Positions 35,101 to 41,202 of a DNA stretch of 41,202 nucleotides are shown here, piece after piece (position 1 is the first letter of the stretch; each line of letters begins with the position of its first letter). The translations under genes were made by a program, and so were the position numbers. A model generated the notes under the pieces. The model searched no databases and had not been told where the DNA came from. It saw nothing but the letters and a program-made list of their open reading frames with translations. Origin of the DNA: Achromobacter agilis (lineage in GTDB: Bacteria; Pseudomonadota; Gammaproteobacteria; Burkholderiales; Burkholderiaceae_B); NCBI RefSeq assembly GCF_900496965.1, contig NZ_UFQB01000039.1:1-41202 (forward strand). The letters run 5' to 3'.

Positions 35101-38100
35101 TCGGCCTGCCCGGCGGTAGCGCGGTCCGCACCGTATCCAACCCGGCCGCCATCCCGGACAGCCAGCTTTTCGCCGTCAACGGCCGGCCCGATGCGCCATA
35201 CATCGTCGCCACCGACCCGCGTTTCGTCGGCAATCGCCCAAGCGTCTCCAGCGACTACCTGTTCGATCAGCTGCGCCATCCCGGCGCGCCCGTCGGCGAT
35301 GCCGGCGCTTCCGGCTCCGTCAACGCGGGCCTGGGCAAGCAACCTGGCGGCCTGAACGCCCTGATCCCCGTCGGCGCAAGATTCCTCACGCCGGCCGGCC
35401 AGCCCAAGCGGCTGGGCGACGGCTTCTACGAACAGAAGCTCGTCGCCGACCAGATCCTGGCCACCTCCGGCCAGCGCTTCCTGGACGGCTACGCCGACAA
35501 CGACAGCCAGTACAAAGCCCTGCTCGCGGCCGGCGCGCAGTTCGCGCGCAACAACGGCATCCAGCTTGGCGTCGCGCTGACCGAGGCGCAGCAGCGCCTG
35601 CTCGACACCGACCTGGTCTGGCTGGTGGAGCAGACCGTCACGCTGCCCGACGGCACCACCGAGACCGTGCTGGCGCCGCAGGTCTACCTGCTGGTGCGCG
35701 AAGGCGACCTGAAGGGCGACGGCGCCTTGATGGCGGGGCGTAGCGTCAAGCTCGCCGCCGAAGGCGACATCGCCAACAGCGGAACCATCGGCGCGCGCGA
35801 CGCCACCGTCATGTCCGCCGCCAACATCGTCAACCAGGCGGGCAGCCTGATCCAGGGCGCCACCATCGATCTCGCAGCGCGCCAGGACCTGGCCAACCTG
35901 GTGTCTTTGATCAAGGGAGGCAACGTCTCCCTGTCGGCCGGCCGCGACATCGCGCTGGCCTCCTCCTCGGCTTCCGAGAACCACGGCGCGACCTGGGGTT
36001 CGTACGTTTCCGGCGTGTCCCGCGTGGATGCCGGCAGCCTCAGCATGCAGGCCGGACGCGACCTGACCCTGACCGCGGCGCAAGTCACCGTCAAGGACGA
36101 TGCGCGCCTGCGGGCCGGCCGCGATATCACCCTGGCCACGCTTACCGAAAGCCATGGCGAATCCATCGTCCGCAACAAGAACAACCGGCACGATCTGAGC
36201 ACCGGCACGGAAATCGGCTCGCAGATCGCGGCGGGCGGAAACCTCACGCTGATCGCCGGCCAGGACGTCAACGCGCGCGCCGCCGATGTCACTGCAGGCA
36301 AGCAGCTGGCGGTGGGGGCGAGGCGCGACATCAACCTGACCGCCGGCGTGGAAACGGGATCCGCCTACGACGAAACCCGCTACAAGAAGAAGGGGTTCCT
36401 CTCGTCGAAGACGACGCACACCATTACTTCCAGCGATTGGGAACAGTCTCTCGCCACGACCTTCACCGGCGACACGGCCGTGCTGATGGCCGGACGCGAC
36501 CTGACCGTGGCGGGCTCCAACGTCGGCGCCCAGCGCGACCTGGTGATGTCCGCCGACCGCGATGTCGACACCCTCCCCGGCCAGAACGCCGAAGACAGCT
36601 ATGACTACAAGATGGTCAAGAAGTCGGGATTCGGCGCGATGGGCGGGTTTAGCTACGGCAGCAGCAAGCAGACGGATTCGCTCGAAGGCAAGAAGGCCTA
36701 TCACAACGCCAGCACGGTCGGCAGCGTGGAAGGCGACGTGCTGATCAATGCTGGAAACGCCCTGAACATCATGGGCAGCAACATCATCGCGCGCCAGGAC
36801 GACATTACGTTGATCGGCAAGGAAGTCAATATCGGCGCGGCGCTGGATACCACGCAAGAGAAGGAGTTCCACGAGATCAAGCAGACGGGTGTGAGCATCA
36901 ATGCAAGCACACCTATCGTTAGCGCCATGCAGACCGCGGGAAGGATGGGTAATGCCGCGAGCAAGACCGACAACAAGGTCATGCAGGGCTTGGCGCTGGC
37001 CACGACCGGCTTGGCGGCCATGAACGCCGCTGATGCAGTGGCCGCCGATCCCAAGAGCGCGGGCGGTGTGAGCCTGAACATCAGCTTTGGCGTCGGCAAG
37101 AGCCTAAGCACTACGGATCGGTCCTCTTCCGCCGTTGCGGGCTCCACGGTCGCAGCGGGCAACGATCTCACCATCGTGGCCCGAGGCGCGGGAGCGGATT
37201 CGGACGTTACCGTAACGGGCTCGCGGCTCTCGGCGGGGAACAACTCCCTCATCAAGGCGGAAGGCGACATCCTGCTGCAAGCTGCGCAGAATACGTTCGA
37301 GCAACATACGAAGAGCAAGAGTGCTAGCGCGAGCATAGGCATCGGCGTGACGGCCAGCTCTGAGAACGGCGTCGGCGTGATGCTCAATATCGGCGCTGGC
37401 GGCGCCCGCGGCCGCGCGGATGGCAAGGACACTGGTTGGGCCTACACCGACGTGACGGCGGGCAACGTGCTCGCGCTGCAGTCGGGCGGCGATGCCTCCC
37501 TGCTCGGTGCGGTGGGTCAGGCCAACCAGATCATTGCATCGGTTGGAAGAGATCTGCGCATCGAGACCCTTCAAAACACGAGTACCTACGACTCCAAGCA
37601 GCAGAGCGCGGGGATCCAGGCGAGCATTTGCATATACGGCTACTGCAAGAGTTCGGTGTCGGGCAACGTGTCGCAAGGGCGGATGAACAGCGACTTCAAG
37701 TCCGCCACGGAACAGGCGGGATTGAAGGCCGGCGACGGCGGCTTCCTGGTCGACGTGAACAGGAACACCGCATTGATTGGAGCCGTGATCTCCAGCAGCG
37801 ATCAGGCCGTGGTCGACGGTCTGAATCGCTTCGGCACGGGAACGCTCGTCGTCCAGGACCTGAAGAACACCGCGCGGTACAAGGCGGATCAAATTGCGTT
37901 GAGCGGTGGCTATAGCTGGGGCGGCAGCGGAGGCGCGGAGAGCAAGAGCGGTGACGTAGGCACGAATTCTAAGGGCCAGGCGGCGGGCGGGTCGGAGAAG
38001 GTTCCGGGCACCAGCCTGCCAACTAGCAGTAACGGCACGTCCGTCGGCATGTCCGCCATTGCCGCCGCCTCGGGCAATGCCAATTCGATCACCCATAGCG

Positions 38101-39713
38101 GCGTAAGCGGCGGCTCCATCGTCATTCGCGATGAGGCGGGCCAGTTGGCGCTGACAGGCAAGACGGCAGCAGAGACCATCGCGTCGCTGAGTCGGGGCAC
38201 CTCGGATACGCTGAATGCGCTGAAGCCGATCTTTGACAAGGAAAAGATCGAGGCGGGGTTCGAGATCGCTTCGGAATTTCAGTTGCAAGCGGGCCAATTC
38301 TTGGCGAATCGGGCGAAAGAGGCGAAGGCGCTTGAGCAAGCACTGGAGAATGAACCCGAAGGTCCGCGCCGAGACCAATTGCAGCTGGCGTTCGAGGAAG
38401 CGAAAGTCTGGCAACCGGGCGGAGAGATGCGCCGGTGGCTGACGGCCATATCCGCTGCGATAACCGGCAATGTGACCGGCGCCATGGGCGACATGGTTCA
38501 AGCCGCCGCCATCAACTACCTGCAAGGACTGGCGGCATCGGAGGTTAAGCGCATCACCACGAATCTCGGAGATGGCGCCGAAGCCGAGGCAGCGCGAGCC
38601 GCCATGCATGCAATCGTGGGTTGCGCAGGCGCGGCGGGCAAAGGAGGGAGTTGTTCAGCCGGTGCTTTAGGCGCCGGTGCCGGTTCGGTAATCAATGCCT
38701 TGCTGAGCGGTGATCAAGCGAAGTTGAATCCGGAGGAGAAGGAGGCTCGTCGTAATCTCGTGGAGTCTCTGGTGGCGGGTATTGCGCTCGCTGCCGGCAC
38801 GAGCGTTATGGATGCCACGTTTGCGGCTGTCAATGAGACGGAAAACAACGCCTTGAGCGTACCGGAACATCAGGCGCGAATTCAGGAAAAAACACAGTGC
38901 AATCGTGACAAGGTATGCGAACAGGAAGTTGCGAAAAAATACAAGGAGATCGACGATCAGAAGCGGCTGGCGCTGACCGAATGTGCGAGCCCTGACGCAT
39001 GTCGTGAAAAAATCGAGGAAGCAACGATGCTACTCGATGAGTACTCGAGCCGCGTTGCGGATTTGGAAGAAAAGCTGCGAGTCGAGGGTAGTCTCAGTGC
39101 CTCTGAGCAGGAGGAGTGGGCGCTTCTAAAGATCCACGCATCGGTGCTGCTTGAAGCGGATCGCAACGCTGCGATCAAGAACGCCATTGTGATGGGAGGT
39201 GTTGCGACCAAGCAGCTTGTGTGGGATGAGATAGCGAAGGTCGGGGAGGCAGGGGCGGCTGCGGCGATAGGGGCGGTAGGATCGATTCGTTCAGGTAAAG
39301 GTAAGGTGTATGAAGGGGCTTCCGGTCAGGGTGCAAAAGAAGCAGTAAGAGTATTTCGGGTTGAGGGTGCGCCTAACACGCGCATTTTGCTTGGAGAAGG
39401 TGGGACGGTTGGTGTCCTCGAAAACGGCTCGACACTTTGGCTGAACTTTGGAAGTAGGGCTCGTGCAGAGGAATATCTTGGTCAAAAGGTTGTAAAGGGC
39501 CTTCCAGAGGCAACTGTAAAATCTTTTGAAGTTCCAAAGTCGTTGCTAGATGACATTCGTGCATCAGCGGTTCCGGAAAGCATGGCAAAACAATTTCCGG
39601 ATCGTCCAATTATTTCTCGTGATCCGGCTCCAGATCAGTTTGGATTGCGGCAAGATCAGATTAAAGAACTGCTAGAGAAGGTCATTCAAGGTACAGGAAG
39701 GGAGGGGTTCTAA
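29184..39713 (+). CDS. cdiA: TpsA/CdiA-like giant haemagglutinin-repeat exoprotein with C-terminal toxin
   Basis: A 3509-residue surface exoprotein of a contact-dependent inhibition-like system. The signal peptide ends near residue 25 (SPVLAQ). The TPS secretion domain spans about 26-270 and includes the NPAGITCNGCGFLNADRATLTTG motif (variant of NPNGI) near residue 136. Haemagglutinin repeats of AGRDLxLxG type fill about 280-1640 and 2180-2830. A Cys-paired, Tyr/Pro-rich insert lies at about 1665-1860. A pretoxin region with GCAGAAGKGGSCSAGALGAG ends in an ETENN junction (ENN at 3220-3222). The last about 287 residues are a Cys-paired coiled-coil entry segment and then a lower-GC toxin domain (VRVFRVEGAPNTRIL to IQGTGREGF). 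The toxin family was not recognised with certainty; an ADP-ribosyltransferase-like fold is only a guess. The stop overlaps the immunity gene (TAATG). Confidence 0.93.
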   Translation: MMSKLHSFIVWSVIGTQMWSPVLAQTLPISVDKSVAGQKPVVGVSNGVPVINIAPPSAGGVSNNRYTQFNVGPAGVVLNNSGGASQTQLAGQVAGNVMLGNQRAATILNQVTAPNPSQLMGTLEVAGNRANVIVANPAGITCNGCGFLNADRATLTTGRPQIGPDGSVALDVAAGKIRVEGEGVYGANLSQVDLIARSLEINAGVWADRLNVTAGAARVDYASGAASALAGDGAAPTVALDTAALGGMYANSIRLIGTEAGVGVNVGGNLVALTGDLQVSAAGDVRIAPSATVQAARDLRLAAGRDLALDGVAQAAGAVALAAGRNADVQGAVGAGGSLDVSAAQDVTIAAQAGLQTQDALRIVAVQDLSLAGSMLMGGQDLRAESGRNLQIGPAAATFGGAPPATGGAGQESAAGGGSDAGGSGSNGGASNASGGQVTAAGAIALQAGRDMTLPGRITAAGALQARAGADLAAGASAQLQSGAATVLRAGADLRLGGLVGARGDVSLMTGRDALMSGKGAGAGHVAMAAGRDLRLDAQAQWDAEGAIAAKAGGNMALAGTLRANAGTDIAADDALAIDGALSAASGGLSATAGGDVSVGAQAQVAAAGPIGLTAGGDLRSLGKLTSQKDLSLRAARNLALDGQALATGDLRLDAGEVLAASSASRLQADGSVKADANQASLAGVLIAGHAAQVAIRGNLRVDGTLLADAGTLKAISGGDLTLGNASVLQSGRQLGARAGGKLLADGTISGETDILLSAGTDAELNGKTVANGTLRTEAGADLSVGRAGLAQGSSKLFLGAGRDLHVAGTAGTADTADADGLLQVQAARDLFVTGVVTAGTPASLSAARHMDIDGTVAALAGNLTADAGGRLRVSAAGRMQASRDLAAQSGSDLDSDGVIVAGGGLTLAATGGARLGGTAAALGNTSAGNVELRARDLTVKQGGQVQAAGTLTAQALRDLTAAGALASLQDMALDAARDARVDGTAATDANLTLTGRNVAVGAAGLAQAAGTLTAGAQGTLLAQGRMLAGASQALSAGDGMAVDGTVAALQGDLTLDTLRGNLVLGVASSQQAGGTLAATAGAALQAMGSAAAGQGMTLRAGTDATLGGIAATQAGNLVVNANRNLTATADGRLQAAAALDLQAGAALRNAGILSAAGVANLRAGSTLDNTGSVLAGGDLNAAALGALGNAGRFIAGVGDDGTLSLPGSVKLAAALITHPGISAAGKDLSLAAAGMDLSGGNLSSVGKLALASPGDIATRNAVVHGGALDIAAASLRNQGGKLTSAGDSALKLGGELDNAAGLIAAARGLRIEAARVGNAAGTLAGGDLTVAATGAVDNRGGLIQADESLALNAAALDNSATLAAPGTPAKGVLGKFVAILADRVNNQGGSVGAGQDLTLTTGELDNTGGEIAAQRNATVRAALLKNAQGLLLAGERLAVNIDALQGLGTLQSAQDLSFTYAGSLNQTGNIAAGRDLTLSVGGAMDNGASVSAGRDLSVTADSLNNRATGELLAGRNNTINVTRGLTNAGLIDGASTDINAGRLDNFGRIYGNGISIRAGEIVNGAGAGGGAVIASRGDLDLGAGSLVNREHALIYAGTDLRIGGALDANRKAIGQAVSLLNASAAIEAAGNAAISAATLQNVNTNFVSQVVPVQTVPKLYVTPAGSTDVYDMETNWFCDQVTPMCGKEPAWLDDDPERRFLLPSSKYPASRYGPPFDYVPNKKGRAGKTAPIPVTYSPEIMVCTGGEGGADCKTRPETFFYPYDSRIWAVFGLTPPPGPMPVWTPPQHECFSRETCSAEAARRQAFEEAYAAYKALHLELDARVREFNADFDSRLVGTFTYYQVEETVTETRTVSSDPGKILSGGAMTLTGTATNDKSQIAAGGALNVAGPAIHNIGAGGERVVTRGGTATYTQARSRDRKETSVPYAATLAAQPIELPVGTSGGYASVSLSGGAPGASGGSALGAVLVASIGLPGGSAVRTVSNPAAIPDSQLFAVNGRPDAPYIVATDPRFVGNRPSVSSDYLFDQLRHPGAPVGDAGASGSVNAGLGKQPGGLNALIPVGARFLTPAGQPKRLGDGFYEQKLVADQILATSGQRFLDGYADNDSQYKALLAAGAQFARNNGIQLGVALTEAQQRLLDTDLVWLVEQTVTLPDGTTETVLAPQVYLLVREGDLKGDGALMAGRSVKLAAEGDIANSGTIGARDATVMSAANIVNQAGSLIQGATIDLAARQDLANLVSLIKGGNVSLSAGRDIALASSSASENHGATWGSYVSGVSRVDAGSLSMQAGRDLTLTAAQVTVKDDARLRAGRDITLATLTESHGESIVRNKNNRHDLSTGTEIGSQIAAGGNLTLIAGQDVNARAADVTAGKQLAVGARRDINLTAGVETGSAYDETRYKKKGFLSSKTTHTITSSDWEQSLATTFTGDTAVLMAGRDLTVAGSNVGAQRDLVMSADRDVDTLPGQNAEDSYDYKMVKKSGFGAMGGFSYGSSKQTDSLEGKKAYHNASTVGSVEGDVLINAGNALNIMGSNIIARQDDITLIGKEVNIGAALDTTQEKEFHEIKQTGVSINASTPIVSAMQTAGRMGNAASKTDNKVMQGLALATTGLAAMNAADAVAADPKSAGGVSLNISFGVGKSLSTTDRSSSAVAGSTVAAGNDLTIVARGAGADSDVTVTGSRLSAGNNSLIKAEGDILLQAAQNTFEQHTKSKSASASIGIGVTASSENGVGVMLNIGAGGARGRADGKDTGWAYTDVTAGNVLALQSGGDASLLGAVGQANQIIASVGRDLRIETLQNTSTYDSKQQSAGIQASICIYGYCKSSVSGNVSQGRMNSDFKSATEQAGLKAGDGGFLVDVNRNTALIGAVISSSDQAVVDGLNRFGTGTLVVQDLKNTARYKADQIALSGGYSWGGSGGAESKSGDVGTNSKGQAAGGSEKVPGTSLPTSSNGTSVGMSAIAAASGNANSITHSGVSGGSIVIRDEAGQLALTGKTAAETIASLSRGTSDTLNALKPIFDKEKIEAGFEIASEFQLQAGQFLANRAKEAKALEQALENEPEGPRRDQLQLAFEEAKVWQPGGEMRRWLTAISAAITGNVTGAMGDMVQAAAINYLQGLAASEVKRITTNLGDGAEAEAARAAMHAIVGCAGAAGKGGSCSAGALGAGAGSVINALLSGDQAKLNPEEKEARRNLVESLVAGIALAAGTSVMDATFAAVNETENNALSVPEHQARIQEKTQCNRDKVCEQEVAKKYKEIDDQKRLALTECASPDACREKIEEATMLLDEYSSRVADLEEKLRVEGSLSASEQEEWALLKIHASVLLEADRNAAIKNAIVMGGVATKQLVWDEIAKVGEAGAAAAIGAVGSIRSGKGKVYEGASGQGAKEAVRVFRVEGAPNTRILLGEGGTVGVLENGSTLWLNFGSRARAEEYLGQKVVKGLPEATVKSFEVPKSLLDDIRASAVPESMAKQFPDRPIISRDPAPDQFGLRQDQIKELLEKVIQGTGREGF

Positions 39714-40252
39714 TGATCGATACGCTCGATTGCATAGAAGAAATTCGGCGTCTAGCTGAAGGGCCGAAAGAGAACGAGCCTGTCCCTGGGGTAGGGCTAG
39801 TTCAGTTCGTAGTTATTTGCAATGGAAATTCCTTGAAAGTGCTAGAAACCGTAGTGGCTGTAATGACAGCGATTTGTTTAAAGTGCTCTCAAGGATATCC
39901 AGATTACATCGACTGGCGTACGGTACTGCCGGAGCGCTTTGTCCAAGCTTGCGCCAAAGAAATGTCGCCTGAGGAATCTGAAAGATGGCTACAACGATGG
40001 CAGACGCTAAGTGACAAGGAGCGCGAAGAGGACGAACGCAATCGCACTTGGTCCGTTGACAATTGGATGTATTGGATGGGCCCTCATGAGCGTGCTTGGC
40101 AGTGGTGGGACGCAAGAGTTGTAAGTTCCGAACGAATCAACGTGAGCTTGGCAGTTGATAGCTGGCCATTTGGATGGGGATCTGTCGCTTGGTTATTCCG
40201 TGGTTCTGGAGCGAGCGATGCGGTGCCGGTGGCACAAGCTACTGGCACATAA
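39713..40252 (+). CDS. cdiI: Putative CDI immunity protein
   Basis: A 179-residue protein of unknown family directly downstream of the toxin end. Its ATG overlaps the cdiA stop as TAATG, with GGAAGGGAGGGG as ribosome-binding site inside the toxin end. It is a soluble, helical-looking, Trp-rich acidic protein (DNWMYWMGPHERAWQWWDARV) with no signal peptide or membrane helix. Position, overlap, low GC and lack of relation to nearby genes make a cognate immunity role likely. In CDI systems such proteins bind the toxin domain in the cytoplasm and block it. The family was not recognised, so the function rests on context. Confidence 0.75.
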   Translation: MIDTLDCIEEIRRLAEGPKENEPVPGVGLVQFVVICNGNSLKVLETVVAVMTAICLKCSQGYPDYIDWRTVLPERFVQACAKEMSPEESERWLQRWQTLSDKEREEDERNRTWSVDNWMYWMGPHERAWQWWDARVVSSERINVSLAVDSWPFGWGSVAWLFRGSGASDAVPVAQATGT

Positions 40253-40274
40253 ATCAAAATTAAATAAGGAGCAT

Positions 40275-40492
40275 AAATAAGGTGTCAGACTGGAGTTACC
40301 AGGGTTCAGTGGACAGGAGTAGCATCTGAACCGATTGGAGATGATCTATGTCTGGGAACAAGACACCAAGCAGAGTAAGGCGAGCCTATAGATTCATCGA
40401 AGCGCACAGCGACGACCACAGCATTTCAGTTATGTGCCGGGTTCTTGGCGTCGCGCGTGCTGGCTACTACGCTTGGCTAAGTGGTCCAGTAT
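40275..40492 (+). mobile_element. IS3-family insertion sequence remnant
   Basis: From about 40348 the protein reads RRAYRFIEAHSDDHSISVMCRVLGVARAGYYAWLSG, the start of an IS3-family OrfB transposase (HTH_21-like segment). Only about 49 residues remain, without the DDE catalytic core, so it is not active. The upstream 70 bp (GGTGTCAGACTGGAGTTACC and following) have the look of the IS region before OrfB. Exact ends are not known. Confidence 0.6.
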
Positions 40493-40776
40493 CTAAAGGC
40501 AGTGGCACGGCTAACCCCAACTTCTCTGTTGGTCGGGGCACTGCTGCTGAAGCAGATCAGTTAGGGAAGATTTGGGTTGGAGATGGGGCTAAGAAAACTG
40601 CTGATGGCACTGGTTGGATCAGTGCTGATGGTACGCGCGTCTATAGGGCGCCGACTGTTAAATCATCGCCGTATGCTACTACTGGCGTGCAGGCAAATTT
40701 TGAAACCTATTCGATCAATCCAGTGACTGGGCAGAAAATTAAAGTCAGTAACGGGCATCTAGATGTCACTGACTAA
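40348..40776 (+). CDS. IS3 OrfB fragment fused to a CdiA-CT-like toxin tail (orphan toxin remnant)
   Basis: A 142-residue chimeric reading frame. Residues 1-49 are the start of an IS3 OrfB transposase. Residues from about 50 onward (GKIWVGDGAKKTADGTGWISADGTRVYRAP, then TTGVQANFETYSINPVTGQKIKVSNGHLDV) look like the extreme C-terminus of haemagglutinin/CdiA-type polymorphic toxins. The toxin part is only about 93 residues, so it is probably truncated at its N-terminus and may be inactive. It is followed after 10 bp by an Imm8-like immunity gene. I read it as a displaced orphan toxin-immunity module whose toxin was joined to an IS fragment by recombination, which gave it a start codon. Confidence 0.65.
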   Translation: MSGNKTPSRVRRAYRFIEAHSDDHSISVMCRVLGVARAGYYAWLSGPVSKGSGTANPNFSVGRGTAAEADQLGKIWVGDGAKKTADGTGWISADGTRVYRAPTVKSSPYATTGVQANFETYSINPVTGQKIKVSNGHLDVTD

Positions 40777-40786
40777 GAGGTGTTCG

Positions 40787-41128
40787 ATGCGTGCGGAACT
40801 AAAGGGTGTTTCAGCTGACGAGGTGGATATCCACTCGTATGTGCCAGAGGATCCAGAGTGTTTTTTTATAACACTAAGGCTCCGCATTGGGCCGGAAGGG
40901 GCTGGTGGTGGGGACGATTTCGAGATATTCGTTTGCACTCCGACATGGCTGAAAAACAATCTATGGGAGCCCATGTGGGGTAGGCACTTTTTGATAGTCA
41001 AGGAATTTCACTATCAGTTGATTGTCGACACGATAAATAAGGGTATATCGCAATATGAAGGGGTGAGTTGGTCTGAGATTGCGTGCAAATTGGCAAGGTT
41101 TTACGCTTGGGAGTTTGAAGACTACTGA
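40787..41128 (+). CDS. Imm8-family immunity protein
   Basis: A 113-residue protein beginning MRAELKGVSADEVDIHSYVPEDPECFFITLRLRIGPEG, with FEIFVCTPTWLKNNLWEPMWGRHFLIV in the middle and a WSEIACKLARFYAWEFEDY end. This is the pattern of the Imm8 immunity family (VCTPxWL...WEPxxGRHxLIV). The ATG at 40787 follows AAGAGGTG and is preferred to an in-frame start at 40763 that overlaps the toxin remnant. It sits directly after the orphan toxin tail and should protect against that toxin type. The GC is clearly lower than the chromosomal genes, suggesting transfer. The stop codon at 41126 is also the first triplet of a possible IS end. Confidence 0.85.
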   Translation: MRAELKGVSADEVDIHSYVPEDPECFFITLRLRIGPEGAGGGDDFEIFVCTPTWLKNNLWEPMWGRHFLIVKEFHYQLIVDTINKGISQYEGVSWSEIACKLARFYAWEFEDY

Positions 41129-41202
41129 CCTGCCCCCAGACTTAGTACGGCACCGACATAGAGTCCAGGGTTAAAAACCGTTGTTGCCGATGCGCCTGAG
41201 CA
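41126..41202. other. Possible IS end and start of further accessory DNA
   Basis: The bases TGACCTGCCCCCAGA from 41126 resemble terminal repeats seen at IS3-type elements, and they supply the stop of the Imm8 gene. The rest of the window shows no complete gene. An open frame after 41160 (SPGLKTVVADAPE) reaches the window edge and could be the start of another cassette, but it is too short to judge. Confidence 0.3.

Overview
The window is a high-GC chromosomal segment from a beta-proteobacterium, most likely Alcaligenaceae (Achromobacter/Bordetella type). The reasons are the GC-rich, strongly coding sequence, two Bug-family (TctC-like) periplasmic binding proteins, the general gene complement, and a two-partner-secretion locus of the FhaC/FhaB-CdiB/CdiA kind. 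No search could be run, so the genus is an inference.

Layout. Positions 1-4600 hold the end of a Pro/Ala-rich protein, a HemJ/CopD-like membrane protein, and a methionine uptake unit (metQ-metN-metI) followed by a PLP-dependent methionine gamma-lyase/cystathionine-synthase family enzyme. Positions 4600-7430 hold an unknown protein, a polyphosphate kinase 2, a DOPA-dioxygenase-like protein, a SUI1/YciH factor and the Hsp15 S4 protein. Positions 7490-10330 hold a Bug protein translationally coupled to an amidohydrolase, divergent from a LysR regulator. Positions 10430-17590 hold an SbmA/YddA-type ABC exporter, aspartate dehydrogenase, a GNAT acetyltransferase, an M20 amidohydrolase, and a DHA2 MFS pump divergent from its likely TetR repressor, with a palindromic operator between them. 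Positions 17600-21970 hold a second Bug protein behind a type-B carboxylesterase, an adenine deaminase and a frameshifted LysR gene. Positions 22150-26820 hold an MltB-type lytic transglycosylase (signal peptide out of frame), a methyltransferase, a small Cys-rich protein, a second GNAT and an M14-like metallopeptidase.

The most interesting region is 27255-41202, a contact-dependent inhibition (CDI-like) locus. It runs: a 590-bp gene-free leader with two dyads; a TpsB/CdiB outer-membrane transporter; a 3509-residue TpsA/CdiA exoprotein with an ENN pretoxin junction and a lower-GC C-terminal toxin cassette; and an overlapping putative immunity gene (TAATG). Downstream is a displaced second module: the start of an IS3-type transposase fused in frame to the tail of another CdiA-CT-like toxin, followed by an Imm8-like immunity gene. 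In the expected working model CdiB exports CdiA, CdiA delivers its C-terminal toxin into neighbouring cells, and the immunity proteins protect siblings. The toxin activity of the main cassette could not be assigned.

Two genes are broken by what looks like one extra G in six-G runs (21416-21421 and 22233-22238), and an eight-G tract sits in the leader of the second Bug gene. These may be sequencing errors or real homopolymer slippage.
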